A stretch of DNA of 64,000 nucleotides from Gluconacetobacter tumulicola (GCF_014174215.1 NZ_JABEQL010000007.1:114608-178607), one strand, 5' to 3'. Positions 53,431-63,305 are shown, counted from the stretch's first letter. Numbers and translations: made by a program. Notes: generated by a model not told the origin, from the sequence alone.

Positions 53431-54534
53431 ATGCCCGAGCTGCTTCGGACCCTTCTGGCCTTTGCCCTCGTTTTGGGTGTCTTGGTCTTCATTCACGAAC
53501 TGGGCCACTATCTGGCCGCCCGCTGGCGGGGAGTGCATGTCGAAGTCTTCTCGATCGGCTTCGGGCGGCCCCTGCTGCGCTGGCATGACCGGGTGGGAAC
53601 CGAATGGCGGCTCTGTCCCGTTCCACTGGGCGGATACGTTAAGCCGCACGGGTTCGAAGGGCCGGAAGAAGCGACGCCGGAGCAGATGGCCGCTTGGCTG
53701 CCGGGGCGCACCTTTCATGACAAGCCGGTATTGTCCAGGGCGATCGTGATTGCCGCCGGGCCGGTGTTCAATTTTCTTCTGGCCATCGTTCTGTTCGCCG
53801 GCCTGTTCATGGCGACGGGACGGCCGGAGATTCGCGACGTCGTGGGTCAGGTCGTGCCGGGCAGTGCGGCGGAGGCGGCCGGGGTGAAGCCGGAGGACGT
53901 GATCGTACGCATAGGCGCTCATGCGGTCTCCGACGTCGCAGATATCCAGGCCCGCATCACCGCGGAGCCAGGTGCGCACACCGAACTGGGCGTCCGGCGA
54001 GGTGATCAGGTGGTGGCATTGCCGGTGACCGTCGGAATTGTGATGGACAAGAACGGCGGCCGGACTGGCCAGCTTGGGGTGATGTTCACAGCGACGATCG
54101 GCAAGCCGATGGCGCCACTAGCGGCGCTTGGCGCGGCCGTGCAGGAGACGTGGCGCCTGACGGTTCAGACGCTGGATGGGCTGTGGCAGATGCTGACTGG
54201 CCAGCATAGCGCGAAGGATCTCGGCGGACCACTGCGCATCGCGCAGATGTCGGGGCAGGTCGCGCAATATGGGGTGGCGAGCCTAGTGTCGTTCATGGCG
54301 CTTCTGTCGGTCAATCTGGGTCTGATCAACCTGTTCCCGATTCCCGTGCTGGATGGCGGGAGGCTGGTGTTCTACGGGCTGGAGGCTCTGCTCGGCCGCC
54401 CAGTTTCGCGCCGGGTACGCGATATCAGTTTTCAGGCGGGGTTTGCGGTCATCGCGGGATTGTTTCTGTTTTCTACATTTAATGATCTGTCCCATTTCGG
54501 CCTGTTTCGCTGGGTTGCGTCGCTGAGCGGTTGA
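53431..54534 (+). CDS. rseP: intramembrane zinc metalloprotease RseP
   Basis: Site-2 protease of the inner membrane that cleaves anti-sigma factors and remnant signal peptides. 367 residues. The zinc motif is HELGH (His22, Glu23, His26) in the first transmembrane helix. One PDZ domain lies about residues 125-200 (GQVVPGSAAEAAGVKPEDVIVRIG). The second metal site is in NLFPIPVLDGGRLV, with the conserved Asp. Single PDZ as in other alphaproteobacteria. Confidence 0.94.
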   Translation: MPELLRTLLAFALVLGVLVFIHELGHYLAARWRGVHVEVFSIGFGRPLLRWHDRVGTEWRLCPVPLGGYVKPHGFEGPEEATPEQMAAWLPGRTFHDKPVLSRAIVIAAGPVFNFLLAIVLFAGLFMATGRPEIRDVVGQVVPGSAAEAAGVKPEDVIVRIGAHAVSDVADIQARITAEPGAHTELGVRRGDQVVALPVTVGIVMDKNGGRTGQLGVMFTATIGKPMAPLAALGAAVQETWRLTVQTLDGLWQMLTGQHSAKDLGGPLRIAQMSGQVAQYGVASLVSFMALLSVNLGLINLFPIPVLDGGRLVFYGLEALLGRPVSRRVRDISFQAGFAVIAGLFLFSTFNDLSHFGLFRWVASLSG

Positions 54535-54688
54535 CGCCTCTGCATGTTGCGACATGCGGGCGCTTGCGCGAGGGGGGGGATTTCGGATACGTCCGCCAAG
54601 CGGATATGATCGATCTCGTGCCCGGCGACTCTGTTCGCGCGGCGTGGCGTCGGGGTTCGCGGAGCGTCTGGTTTGGGGGAAGCCGAAT

Positions 54689-57112
54689 TTGCCGACTAAA
54701 CGTTCAACGCTTCTTGCGTCGGTTTGCCTCGTGCCGTTGTTTTTTGCCGGGACCGCCGAGGCTCGGCGCGGCGTTGCCGCGGCAGGTCATTCCTCGGCGA
54801 CGCAATCGGCCCGGTCCGGTGGCGTCATCGAATCCATCCAGGTCACCGGCAACGACCGGATCGAGACCAGTACCGTCCTGTCCTATATGGTGGTGCAGCC
54901 GGGGGACCCGTTCAATCAGGACGAGCTCGATCGTTCGCTGAAGACGCTGTACGCTACGGGTCTCTTCCGCGACGTGACGCTGCATCGCGCCGGTAACGTG
55001 CTTCAGGTGCGCCTGGCCGAGAATCCGATTGTCAATCGCATCGTCTTCGAGGGCAATCACGCTGCGAAGGACGAGGATTTGCGCAAGGTGATTTCGCTGC
55101 GGCCGCGCGCTGTGTTCTCGACCCAGATCACAGCGGCTGATCGTCAGAAGATCCTGGAGGTGTATGCAGGCAAGGCTCGCTATGCCGCGACTGTGACACC
55201 TCAGATCATCCGCTTGGCCCATAACCGGGTCGATGTGGTCTTCCTGATCAACGAAGCCCAGCAGACCCTGATCCACAAGATCTCATTCGTCGGCAACAAG
55301 GCGTTTAGCGAAGCCCGGTTGGCACAGGTCATTTCGTCGAAAGAAACGGCTTGGTACCGATTCTTCGCGTCCTCCGACGAATATAACCCCGAGCGTATTC
55401 GCTACGATTCGGAGCTGCTGCGCCGGTTTTATCTGCGCAACGGATTCGTCGATTTCCAGGTGCGCAACCAGACGGGCGAGCTGTCTCCGGACCGCAAGTC
55501 CTTCTACGTGACCTTTACGGTGGACGAAGGGCCCCGCTACCGGCTGGGCAAGGTGAACATCCGTTCGTCACTGAAACATGTCAGTGCGGCGTCGATGCGC
55601 AAATATATCGAGTTGTTTGCGAATCAGTGGTACGATGGCAGCGCAGTGCAGCATAACGCCACCGACATGCAGGAAATCCTGCAGGGGCAGGGTTATCCGT
55701 TCGCCATGGTGCGGCCTGAAATCGCCCGAAACCCCGAACGTCACGTTGTGGACCTGCTGTTCGATGTCAGCGAAGGGCCGCGCGCTTATGTCGAGCGGAT
55801 CGACATCAACGGCAACACGATCACGCAGGATGCCGTGATCCGTCGCCAACTCCCAATGTCCGAAGGCGACCCGTACACGCCCACCGAACGGAAATACGCC
55901 AAGGCGATCCTGCAGGATCTTGGCTTCTTCAGCACCGTTTCGGTTGATCAGACCACCGGCTCCGCCCCGGACCGGACGAACGTGGCGATCAATGTTGTTG
56001 AGAAGCCGACAGGCGAATTCTCGCTGGGCGGCGGTTATTCGACCGATGTGGGTATTCTGGGCAATATCGGCCTGAAGCAGCATAATCTGTTGGGGTCGGG
56101 CGTCGATGCCGGCATTTCAGGTACGATGGCATATTACCAGAGGCAGGCAGATATATCGGTCAGCGACCCGTATTTTCTTAACCGCAACCTAGTGGCCGGC
56201 GTCGACCTGTTCGTCATCGAAAACAATTACCAGACCTATCAGAACTATTCGGAAGGGCGGTACGGCATCACGCTACGGATGGGGTATGCCTATACCAACC
56301 GCCTGTCCCAATCGTGGAGCTACACGCTGACGGATCGTCATGTCGACAATGCTTACAACGACGCGTCGTGGTACATTCTGGACCAGACTGGCTGGTCGCT
56401 ACTCTCGCAGCTCAGCACCACCCTGACCTACGACACGCGTGACAACCGGATGCAGCCGCATAGCGGCTACGTGGTGCGGCTCGGCGGTGATTTCGCCGGT
56501 CTGGGCGGCAATGAGCGTTACGTGCGCGGCAAGGTGGATCTCGGCTACTATATTCCGATGGATGACCTGACGGGCAACCATGATTGGACGCTGGCACTAA
56601 CGGCTGGCGCGGGTGAGATCGCCAACTGGGGTGGCGGCCGCAGCGACATCATCGATAACTTCTATCTGGGCGGTAACACGCTGCGCGGTTTTCTGGACGG
56701 TGGTGCCGGGCCGCGCAGCATGGGTATCCCTGCCTATACGTGGAACGGCCAGTCCTATGCGATGCATTCGCAGGAGGATTTCATCGGTGGCCGCTTCCTC
56801 TACACCGCCTCTGCCACCCTTAATTTCCCGATGCCGTTCGGGGCCGATATGGGGATTCGCGGCCGCTATTTCGTTGATATGGGTGGGTTGGACGGGCTGC
56901 GTGTGTCGCGGCGCTATACATCTTATCCGCAGGACATGCCCCGTTACACGCCTGTTTATGGCGACACACTAACGCCCCGCGTCAGTACCGGTGTCGGCTT
57001 TGCGTGGAAAAGCCCGTTTGGCCTGATCAATATCGACCTTGGTATTCCGGTCCTGAAGCAGAAACATGACCGGACCCAATTGTTCCGCTTCGGCTTCGGC
57101 CAGCAATTCTGA
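54689..57112 (+). CDS. bamA: outer membrane protein assembly factor BamA
   Basis: Central barrel of the BAM complex that inserts outer-membrane proteins. About 807 residues: signal peptide (LLASVCLVPLFFAGTAEA), five POTRA domains about residues 45-390 (VIESIQVTGNDRIET, IVFEGNHAAKDEDL, ISFVGNKAFSEARL, YVERIDINGNTITQD), then a 16-strand barrel ending in the C-terminal Phe (FGFGQQF). The start is taken as TTG at 54689 after GGGGGAAG, giving a proper signal peptide; an in-frame start at 54554 would add 45 implausible residues. Confidence 0.95.
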   Translation: MPTKRSTLLASVCLVPLFFAGTAEARRGVAAAGHSSATQSARSGGVIESIQVTGNDRIETSTVLSYMVVQPGDPFNQDELDRSLKTLYATGLFRDVTLHRAGNVLQVRLAENPIVNRIVFEGNHAAKDEDLRKVISLRPRAVFSTQITAADRQKILEVYAGKARYAATVTPQIIRLAHNRVDVVFLINEAQQTLIHKISFVGNKAFSEARLAQVISSKETAWYRFFASSDEYNPERIRYDSELLRRFYLRNGFVDFQVRNQTGELSPDRKSFYVTFTVDEGPRYRLGKVNIRSSLKHVSAASMRKYIELFANQWYDGSAVQHNATDMQEILQGQGYPFAMVRPEIARNPERHVVDLLFDVSEGPRAYVERIDINGNTITQDAVIRRQLPMSEGDPYTPTERKYAKAILQDLGFFSTVSVDQTTGSAPDRTNVAINVVEKPTGEFSLGGGYSTDVGILGNIGLKQHNLLGSGVDAGISGTMAYYQRQADISVSDPYFLNRNLVAGVDLFVIENNYQTYQNYSEGRYGITLRMGYAYTNRLSQSWSYTLTDRHVDNAYNDASWYILDQTGWSLLSQLSTTLTYDTRDNRMQPHSGYVVRLGGDFAGLGGNERYVRGKVDLGYYIPMDDLTGNHDWTLALTAGAGEIANWGGGRSDIIDNFYLGGNTLRGFLDGGAGPRSMGIPAYTWNGQSYAMHSQEDFIGGRFLYTASATLNFPMPFGADMGIRGRYFVDMGGLDGLRVSRRYTSYPQDMPRYTPVYGDTLTPRVSTGVGFAWKSPFGLINIDLGIPVLKQKHDRTQLFRFGFGQQF

Positions 57113-57119
57113 GGTGACA

Positions 57120-58019
57120 ATGCTTCGTTCACGTGGCGTATCCGCTTTGATCGCGGCCGTCGTGCTGTCATGCGCCGGCACCTCCTGTGTTCCGGCCTGG
57201 GCGCAGGGAGCCGCGCCCGCCGGCGGAAATGCCGGCTGGTTCGTGCCCAAGACCGCCCAGCCGGCGCCGGCGGCTTCCGCCCCTCGTGGCCCGGCGCGTA
57301 CGGCCCCCGTCCCCATGCCTGCGGCTCCCGCCGATGGTGATGAGACCCAGTCCCAGACCCCGCCTGTGCTGCCGCTGCCGCCCGTGCCGCCGTCGCCCGA
57401 TATTCCGCGCGGCGTCGCCCCGCCGGTGCCGGTGATCGGCGTGATCAGCGTGCCTGACGTGATGCGTCTGTCGACCGCCGCGCAGCAGGCCGAGCGCGTG
57501 CTCGGCAGCCGGCGCGACGAACTGGCGCGCGACGCGCAGAAGGAGCAGGCTGGCTGGCGGGACGAGCAGCAGAAGCTGCAGGCCCAGGCGAAGAACATGG
57601 CCTCGGACCAAATCCAGCAACGTGAGCGCCACTTGCAGGAGCGTGTGATCAGCGCCCAACGTGACTTCCGCAACCGCAACCGGATCGTCCAGGAAGCGGC
57701 CCAGGTCTCGCTGGGGCAGATCGAGCGCGAGCTAGTCCAGATCATCCGTCAGGTTGCGAGCAGCCGGGGGATGAATCTGGTCCTGCATCGTGAACAGGTG
57801 GCCTTGAGCCAAGATGGGCTGGACATCACCCAGCAGGTCGCCGACCAACTGAACAAGGTGCTGCCGACGGTGTTCATCCCGGCGGCGAATGTTGATCCGG
57901 AAGTGCTGGCGAAGTCGGGCACGATGCCGACCACTGCCGATGTCGAACGCCAGCAGCAGGAAGCTCCCGCCCCGGTGGTGGCCCCTGCTGCGGTCGCCCC
58001 CGCGGCGGCGCATCACTGA
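57120..58019 (+). CDS. OmpH/Skp family periplasmic chaperone
   Basis: Holds unfolded outer-membrane proteins during transit to BamA. 299 residues, longer than E. coli Skp (161). A signal peptide ends near AWAQ. Residues about 30-110 are Pro/Ala-rich and low-complexity. The OmpH domain about 120-265 has VISVPDVMRLSTAAQQAERVLGSR, a long coiled-coil (LARDAQKEQAGWRDEQQKLQAQ) and a helix ending near LVLHREQVALSQDGLDIT. The ATG at 57120 follows GAGGT just after bamA. The Pro-rich insert is the odd feature. Confidence 0.85.
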   Translation: MLRSRGVSALIAAVVLSCAGTSCVPAWAQGAAPAGGNAGWFVPKTAQPAPAASAPRGPARTAPVPMPAAPADGDETQSQTPPVLPLPPVPPSPDIPRGVAPPVPVIGVISVPDVMRLSTAAQQAERVLGSRRDELARDAQKEQAGWRDEQQKLQAQAKNMASDQIQQRERHLQERVISAQRDFRNRNRIVQEAAQVSLGQIERELVQIIRQVASSRGMNLVLHREQVALSQDGLDITQQVADQLNKVLPTVFIPAANVDPEVLAKSGTMPTTADVERQQQEAPAPVVAPAAVAPAAAHH

Positions 58020-58035
58020 GCGGGAGCGGCACGCG

Positions 58036-59109
58036 ATGGAAGGGCAGGTCGGCACCGCCCTGCCGGGTGACGGGCGGTTCTTCGAGCGGAGCGGCCCATT
58101 TCCGCTCCAGAAGCTTGCGGAATGCGCCGGTGCGCGAACCGTGGGGGATGAGGGCACCGATCCAGACACGCTATATGCTGGCATAGCGCCGCTGCAATCC
58201 GCCGGCCCGCAGGATGTCAGTTTTCTGGACAACCGGCGCTATGCGCCGTTGCTGGAGCAGACGCGGGCCGGCGTGGTGCTTCTGGCCCCTGCTTTCGTTG
58301 ATCGGCTTCCCAAAGGGACGATCGGTCTGGTCTGCCAGACGCCCTATCTGGCCTGGGCGCGGGTGGCCAGCCTGTTCCATCCGTTGCCGGCCGTGGTGCC
58401 GGGCATTCATCCGACCGCCCTAATCGGCGTGGGCGCCGTCATTGATCCTTCGGCGCAAATCGGTCCCTTCGTGGTGATCGGGGCGGGGGCGTCCGTCGGG
58501 GCGGGAACCCGCATCGATTCGCATGCAGTGATCGGCGACGGGGTGCAGATCGGCGCACGTTGCCGGATCGGCGCTCAGGCCTGCGTGTCGCACGCTCTTC
58601 TGGGCGATCGAGTGACGCTGCTGGCCGGAGTGCGGGTTGGTCAGGAAGGGTTCGGGTTCGCAGTCGGCCCCGACGGTTTCGAGACCGTTCCCCAACTAGG
58701 GCGTGTGATCCTGGAAGACGGGGTGGAAGTTGGAGCGAACTCCGCTATCGACCGGGGATCGTCACAGGACACTGTGATCGGCGCGGGCTCGCGGCTCGAC
58801 AATCTGGTGCAGATTGGCCATAATGCCCGCTTGGGGCGCTGTTGTATCGTGGTTTCCCAGGCTGGGATATCAGGGTCTACGGAACTTGGCGATTTCGTTA
58901 CCGTTGCTGCCCAAGCCGGCCTGATCGGCCATATTCGTATTGGCGCCAAGGCCCGGATCGGGGCGCAATGTGGCGTGATGTCGGATGTGGACGCGGGGGC
59001 TGATGTGATCGGCAGCCCTGCGATGCCATTCCGGGAATTCTTCCGGAATGTGGCGGTGTTGCGGCGTCTGGCAAAAAAGGCGCCGCGCGAGGGAGGAGGC
59101 GAGGCCTGA
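58036..59109 (+). CDS. lpxD: UDP-3-O-(3-hydroxyacyl)glucosamine N-acyltransferase
   Basis: Third step of lipid A synthesis, trimeric left-handed beta-helix enzyme. 357 residues. The N-terminal uridine-binding part has SFLDNRRYAPLLEQTRAGVV, followed by many hexapeptide repeats (IDPSAQIGPFVVIGAGASVG, GVQIGARCRIGA). The catalytic His is in NLVQIGHNARLGR. The C-terminal helix FREFFRNVAVLRRLAKK is typical. Starts 17 bases after the Skp gene. Confidence 0.95.
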   Translation: MEGQVGTALPGDGRFFERSGPFPLQKLAECAGARTVGDEGTDPDTLYAGIAPLQSAGPQDVSFLDNRRYAPLLEQTRAGVVLLAPAFVDRLPKGTIGLVCQTPYLAWARVASLFHPLPAVVPGIHPTALIGVGAVIDPSAQIGPFVVIGAGASVGAGTRIDSHAVIGDGVQIGARCRIGAQACVSHALLGDRVTLLAGVRVGQEGFGFAVGPDGFETVPQLGRVILEDGVEVGANSAIDRGSSQDTVIGAGSRLDNLVQIGHNARLGRCCIVVSQAGISGSTELGDFVTVAAQAGLIGHIRIGAKARIGAQCGVMSDVDAGADVIGSPAMPFREFFRNVAVLRRLAKKAPREGGGEA

Positions 59110-59201
59110 GACAGCAGGCCCCCGGAATTTAACCGGGACAGGTGGGTGCTCGTATGAAAAGGCGCGTGGACCTGCAGTCCTGAGCAAAATGGTCGGACGA
59201 C

Positions 59202-59687
59202 GTGAATAAAGAAGTAGAGGTTCCCGCGGTGGGCGACAGCCCGACCAGTATCGAATCGATTGACGTGATGCGGATCATGGAGGCGATTCCCCATCGCTAT
59301 CCGTTCCTGCTGATCGACCGAATGGTCGATATCGTGCTGGGGTCTTCGGCGGTCGGCATCAAGAACGTCACGGCCAGTGAACCGCATTTCCAGGGGCATT
59401 TTCCGTCACGCCCCGTGATGCCCGGCGTGCTGATCATTGAGGCGATGGCGCAGACAGCGGCGACTTTGGTCGTGCTGACCCTGGGGACGGCTTTTGAGGG
59501 CAAGCTGGTCTATTTCATGACCATCGACGGAGCCAAGTTCCGGCGCCCGGTGGAACCCGGCGATCAGCTGCGAATCCATGTCGAGAAGGAGCGCAGCCGT
59601 GCCAATGTCTGGAAATTCAAGGGCGTTGCGCGCGTGGACGGCGTATCCGTGGCCGAGGCGACGTTCAGCGCGATGATCATGGGCTGA
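59202..59687 (+). CDS. fabZ: 3-hydroxyacyl-ACP dehydratase FabZ
   Basis: Hot-dog-fold dehydratase of fatty acid elongation, competing with LpxA for hydroxyacyl-ACP. 161 residues. [31 protein letters not shown] with catalytic His66, and VLIIEAMAQ with Glu80 are diagnostic. The start is GTG at 59202 after GGACGA. Placed between lpxD and lpxA, as in most Gram-negatives. Confidence 0.95.
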   Translation: MNKEVEVPAVGDSPTSIESIDVMRIMEAIPHRYPFLLIDRMVDIVLGSSAVGIKNVTASEPHFQGHFPSRPVMPGVLIIEAMAQTAATLVVLTLGTAFEGKLVYFMTIDGAKFRRPVEPGDQLRIHVEKERSRANVWKFKGVARVDGVSVAEATFSAMIMG

Positions 59688-59766
59688 AGCCGCCTCAGGA
59701 TCGGATTGAAACGTTCTGTTGCGGGGCGGCAGTTCCTCGCCAGCGAAAAATGCGATATCTGGTATG

Positions 59767-59801
59767 ATGGCGCGGCAACCCCTCTGGGATTGCCGCGCCA
59801 T
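59767..59801 (+). other. long hairpin between fabZ and lpxA
   Basis: Twelve-bp perfect inverted repeat ATGGCGCGGCAA/TTGCCGCGCCAT with an 11-nt loop that can extend the stem by CCC/GGG past one bulged A. It sits about 80 bp after fabZ and 58 bp before lpxA, with no U-run. Candidate mRNA processing or stability element, or Rho-dependent attenuator. Confidence 0.6.
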
Positions 59802-59858
59802 GTGTGAATACCGGCATGCAAACGGTTCCGGGGCCGGACCCTGCCATGGGAGAGCATA

Positions 59859-60731
59859 TTGACCGATTTGGCACAGATGGACTCCGTAAGCCGGGCCGCT
59901 GAGATTCATCCCTCCTCGATCGTCGCCGACGGGGCCCGGATCGGACAAGGGGTCCGGATTGGTCCTTGGTGTTCGATCGGTCCGGACGTGGTGATCGAGG
60001 ATGGCGTCCACCTGATCGCCAACGTGATCGTCGACGGCCATACGCGGATCGGCGCTGGCGTCGTCTGCTATCCTTTTACAACGATCGGTATGGCGCCCCA
60101 GGACCTGAAATACCGGGGCGAGCCCACGCGTTGCATCATTGGGACGCGGACGGTGATACGCGAGCATGTGACGATCCATCGCGGCACGGCGACTGGCAGC
60201 GGCGTGACGCGGGTGGGTGACGATTGCCTGATCATGGCGAATTCTCACGTTGCGCATGACTGCACGCTGGGGAACAGCGTGATCATCGTGAATAACGTCG
60301 TTATGGGTGGCCATGTCACGATCGACGACCAAGCGCGGATCATGGGAGCGGCGGCGCTGCATCAGTTCGTGCGAATCGGCCGCGCGGCGCTGGTCGGTGG
60401 CGTGTGCGGCGTCGAGGCCGATGTTATCCCCTATGGCAGCGTACTGGGAAATCGTGCCCGGCTGGTGGGGCTGCATTGGATCTGGCTGAAGCGTAATGGC
60501 GTGCAGGCCGATGAGATGCATCGCCTGCGCCGTGCGTTCCGCGCTCTTTATCCTCGTGCGATGGAAGAGGAATCGACCGCGTTCAGCAGACGTTTGGCCG
60601 CGGTGCGGGCGGAATATGGCGATGAGCCCAAGGTGGCCGAGATCTTGGCCTTCATCGAGGCCCCTAGCCATCGCGGGCTGGTGCGCGTGGCTGGTGGTGG
60701 CGCGGCATCGATCGAATCGGACGGTGTCTAG
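59859..60731 (+). CDS. lpxA: UDP-N-acetylglucosamine O-acyltransferase
   Basis: First step of lipid A synthesis. 290 residues. Hexapeptide repeats start at IHPSSIVADGARIGQGVRIGP; the conserved QDLKYRGEPT and the catalytic His in NSHVAHDC are present; the C-terminal helical domain has GLHWIWLKRNGV. The start is TTG at 59859 behind GGGAGAG; an ATG six codons later is the alternative. Confidence 0.95.
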   Translation: MTDLAQMDSVSRAAEIHPSSIVADGARIGQGVRIGPWCSIGPDVVIEDGVHLIANVIVDGHTRIGAGVVCYPFTTIGMAPQDLKYRGEPTRCIIGTRTVIREHVTIHRGTATGSGVTRVGDDCLIMANSHVAHDCTLGNSVIIVNNVVMGGHVTIDDQARIMGAAALHQFVRIGRAALVGGVCGVEADVIPYGSVLGNRARLVGLHWIWLKRNGVQADEMHRLRRAFRALYPRAMEEESTAFSRRLAAVRAEYGDEPKVAEILAFIEAPSHRGLVRVAGGGAASIESDGV

Positions 60732-60750
60732 GGGGGGGGCCGTCTTCGGT

Positions 60751-61635
60751 ATGATTATCGGCGGCGGTCCGCGCCTGGTCGGAGATTGTGTGGGCATTCT
60801 GGCCGGTGGTGGGCCACTGCCCGGCCAGGTGGCGCGAGCCGTTGAGGCGCTAGGGTTCCGTGTTTTTATCATCGGGTTCCAGGATTTCGTCGAACCGCGC
60901 GTGATCGACTCCTGGCCGCATCGATATATCCGGCTGGCTGCTGCCGGCGAGATCCTGTCTTGTCTGCGGGCGGAAGGGTGCCGGGATCTGGTCATGATCG
61001 GACCGGTGCGCCGGCCGTCTTTTTCCGATCTGCGCCCGGATGCGGCAGGTGCGCGGATTATGGCGCGAATCGGGCGTGCGCTGTTCTCGGGCGATGATGG
61101 ACTGCTGGCAGCGATCGTGCGCGTGCTGGCGGAAGAGGGATTTACTATTCACGGTGCTCATGAATTCCTCTCCGGTTCGGTCGGGCGTTCCGGCGTGCTG
61201 GGGCAGCATCGGCCCGATGCTGGAGCTCTGGCCGACATCCAGCGCGGGCAGGATGTGGTCGAGGCGATCGGGCAACTGGATATCGGACAGGGCTGCGTGG
61301 TGCAGGATGGGCTGGTGCTAGCCGTCGAGGCGATGGAGGGCACCGACCGGATGCTGCTGCGGGCCGGGGAATGCCGGCAAGCAGGCCGGCCGGGCGGTGT
61401 TCTGGTTAAAATGCTCAAACCCGGGCAGGATCGCCGCGCCGATCTGCCGACGATCGGGCCGGATACCGTCCGGTGCGCGATGGAGGTCGGATTGCGTGGC
61501 ATCGCCTTTCAGGCCGGTGCCACTCTGATAACCGATCCGGTTGCCTGCATTGCCGCCGCCGATGAGGCTGGTCTGTTCCTGATCGGGATCGGTGACCGGG
61601 CGGCGGGCATGCCAGCCGCCAGAACAGGAGAATGA
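60751..61635 (+). CDS. lpxI: UDP-2,3-diacylglucosamine pyrophosphatase LpxI
   Basis: Hydrolyses UDP-diacylglucosamine to lipid X in lipid A synthesis. It replaces LpxH in many alphaproteobacteria. 294 residues: [19 protein letters not shown] at the N-terminus, [15 protein letters not shown], and the C-terminal FDUF1009-type block with [21 protein letters not shown] and [11 protein letters not shown]. The start is ATG 60751; a GTG at 60724 inside lpxA is possible. Overlaps gloA by 4 bases. Confidence 0.93.
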   Translation: MIIGGGPRLVGDCVGILAGGGPLPGQVARAVEALGFRVFIIGFQDFVEPRVIDSWPHRYIRLAAAGEILSCLRAEGCRDLVMIGPVRRPSFSDLRPDAAGARIMARIGRALFSGDDGLLAAIVRVLAEEGFTIHGAHEFLSGSVGRSGVLGQHRPDAGALADIQRGQDVVEAIGQLDIGQGCVVQDGLVLAVEAMEGTDRMLLRAGECRQAGRPGGVLVKMLKPGQDRRADLPTIGPDTVRCAMEVGLRGIAFQAGATLITDPVACIAAADEAGLFLIGIGDRAAGMPAARTGE

Positions 61636-62027
61636 CGATGGCTTCTTATCTGCACACGATGGTGCGTGTCCGCAATCTGGATGCCAGCATTGCTTTCTAC
61701 AAGCTGCTGGGTATGCATGAACTGCGTCGGCGCGAAGTGCCCGAGGGCGAATATACTCTGGTCTTCATCGGCTATGCCGATAACGCGGCCGGCCAGGCGG
61801 AAATCGAGCTGACCTATAATTGGGGCAAGGATGACGGCTACGAGGTCGGAACCGGATTTGGCCATTTTGCAGTTGGTGTGCCCGACGTGGCGGCGATGGT
61901 CGAGGCTGTGCGGGCTGGTGGCGGCACGGTGACGCGCGAGGCGGGGCCGGTGAAATTCGGCACCACCATCATCGCCTTTGTCGAAGACCCCGATGGGTAC
62001 AAGATCGAACTGATCCAGCGCCCCTGA
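61632..62027 (+). CDS. gloA: lactoylglutathione lyase (glyoxalase I)
   Basis: Isomerises the methylglyoxal-glutathione hemithioacetal. 131 residues, the usual bacterial size. [16 protein letters not shown] (metal His), ELTYNWG (metal Glu), [11 protein letters not shown] (metal His) and [14 protein letters not shown] (catalytic Glu) are all present. The ATG at 61632 overlaps the lpxI stop (ATGA), so it is the last gene of this operon. Metal use (Ni or Zn) not resolved. Confidence 0.94.
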   Translation: MTMASYLHTMVRVRNLDASIAFYKLLGMHELRRREVPEGEYTLVFIGYADNAAGQAEIELTYNWGKDDGYEVGTGFGHFAVGVPDVAAMVEAVRAGGGTVTREAGPVKFGTTIIAFVEDPDGYKIELIQRP

Positions 62028-62040
62028 TCGGGTGTTTCTA

Positions 62041-62139
62041 AGCGCGGGCTGGCGAGAATCCGGCGCGCGTTTCTTGTGCTTCGCTGATCGCGGCCCCTAT
62101 GACCGTTCCCGCTGAGGCTGGGAAGCACGCGCCGGGCGC
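62041..62139 (-). repeat. dispersed element, copy B
   Basis: Second copy of the element at 28315-28412. It begins 6 bases past the cupin stop on the same strand. Block 1 (GCGCCCGGCGCGTGCTTCC) and block 2 (GAAGCACAAGAAACGCGCG) keep nearly the same spacing as in copy A. Confidence 0.6.
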
Positions 62140-62144
62140 GTTGC

Positions 62145-62597
62145 TCAATATTCCGGTAATTGGCCCTTCACGGGCACCGAGGTCGGAACGCCTGGTGTGC
62201 CGGCGTAAGTGATCAGCAGGACCGTTTGCGTGTCGCCGGCCTGTCCGTGGTGGACATCGTCGACCGATTCTCCGAACGCTTCACCGGCATGATAGACGTG
62301 CGACTTGCCGCTTTCCCGGTCGGTGATGGTCAGCGCACCTTCCAGCACATACACCGCATTGGGGATCGGGTGCTTGTGCCACGGCAGCGCCGAGTGGCCG
62401 GGAATTGTCAGCCGGATCATCGTCAGTTCCGGCTGTGCCGTCGGATAATGCGTGTAGGGCACGCCATTCCAGGAATGATCGGTCTGCAACAGGATGTCGC
62501 GATGGCCTGAGGCCACGGTTTGGGCCATTGCCGATGGCGCGATTGCTGCGGCCGATAGAGAGGCGGCAATCAGGGCCGTGCGGATTGAGATCATCAT
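62145..62597 (-). CDS. secreted cupin domain protein
   Basis: 150 residues with a signal peptide (TALIAASLSAAAIAPSAMA), so periplasmic. A single cupin_2 barrel follows: LPWHKHPIPNAVYVLEG gives the first metal-binding His pair and Glu, and GEAFGESVDDVHHGQAGD the second His. The ATG at 62597 has the perfect ribosome-binding site AAGGAGG. Function unknown; many such proteins are isomerases or sugar/quercetin-type binding proteins. Confidence 0.85.
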   Translation of the reverse strand: MMISIRTALIAASLSAAAIAPSAMAQTVASGHRDILLQTDHSWNGVPYTHYPTAQPELTMIRLTIPGHSALPWHKHPIPNAVYVLEGALTITDRESGKSHVYHAGEAFGESVDDVHHGQAGDTQTVLLITYAGTPGVPTSVPVKGQLPEY

Positions 62598-62753
62598 GGC
62601 TCGTCCTCCTTGTCGGCCGAGGGTGATACAGGACGGTCGCCCATGTTCATGAAAAGATAGTTTAAGGTTCAGGCGCGCGACGGCCGCGCGTGAAGGCGGG
62701 GGTGACGGATATATCTGACGGGATATAGTCCCTTGTCGAATAGAGGGCCGGGC

Positions 62754-63305
62754 ATGAGACGATACGATCCACGCGCCACCATGGGGATTCTTGCGGCCGT
62801 TTCCTGCATTGTCTGGCCCGCCATCGGGCAGGGACGAGCGGTGGTGGATATGGCGGGACAAAGCGTGGCCGTTCCAGGTCACCCGGCCCGGATCGCGGAT
62901 CTGTGGTTCGCGCACAATGCCGTGACCATCATGCTGGGTGCGGCTGGCCGGATTGTCGTGACCAATGACCGGCCGACGACGCGGCCCTGGATGTATCGTG
63001 TAGCGCCGGATCTGTATCGGGCGGCCGGGGTGATGGGGGCCGTGCCGAATGTGGAGATGCTGCGCCATGCCGGGGTGGATGTGGCGTTCGTCTCCAGCGG
63101 TTCGCCAGCTCTGGAACCGATGCGGCGGATCGGGTTGCCGGTGGTGCAGGTGGGATTCACCAATGAAGCCTCATTGCGGAGAGCAGTGGCGCTGACGGCG
63201 GAGGTGCTGGGTGATCCGCGCGCGCATGAGATTGCCGGGCGCTATGTGGCCAAGCTGGATGCGATGCGGGACCGGGTTGCGGCGGCCGTTGCAGACATAC
63301 CGTAA
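62754..63305 (+). pseudogene. ABC transporter periplasmic binding protein, interrupted by IS66
   Basis: About 183 residues of a BtuF/FhuD-like (type III) substrate-binding protein, probably for a metal-chelate or siderophore. Seen: signal region GILAAVSCIVWPAIGQG, VDMAGQSVAVPGHPARI, the LGAAGRIVVTN and MGAVPNVEMLRHAGVDVAFVSSG segments, and a start of the second lobe (RAVALTAEVLGD). The full protein should be around 350 residues. The reading frame ends in TAA supplied by the inserted element, so the second lobe is missing. The start is ATG 62754 after AGAGGG. Confidence 0.8.
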
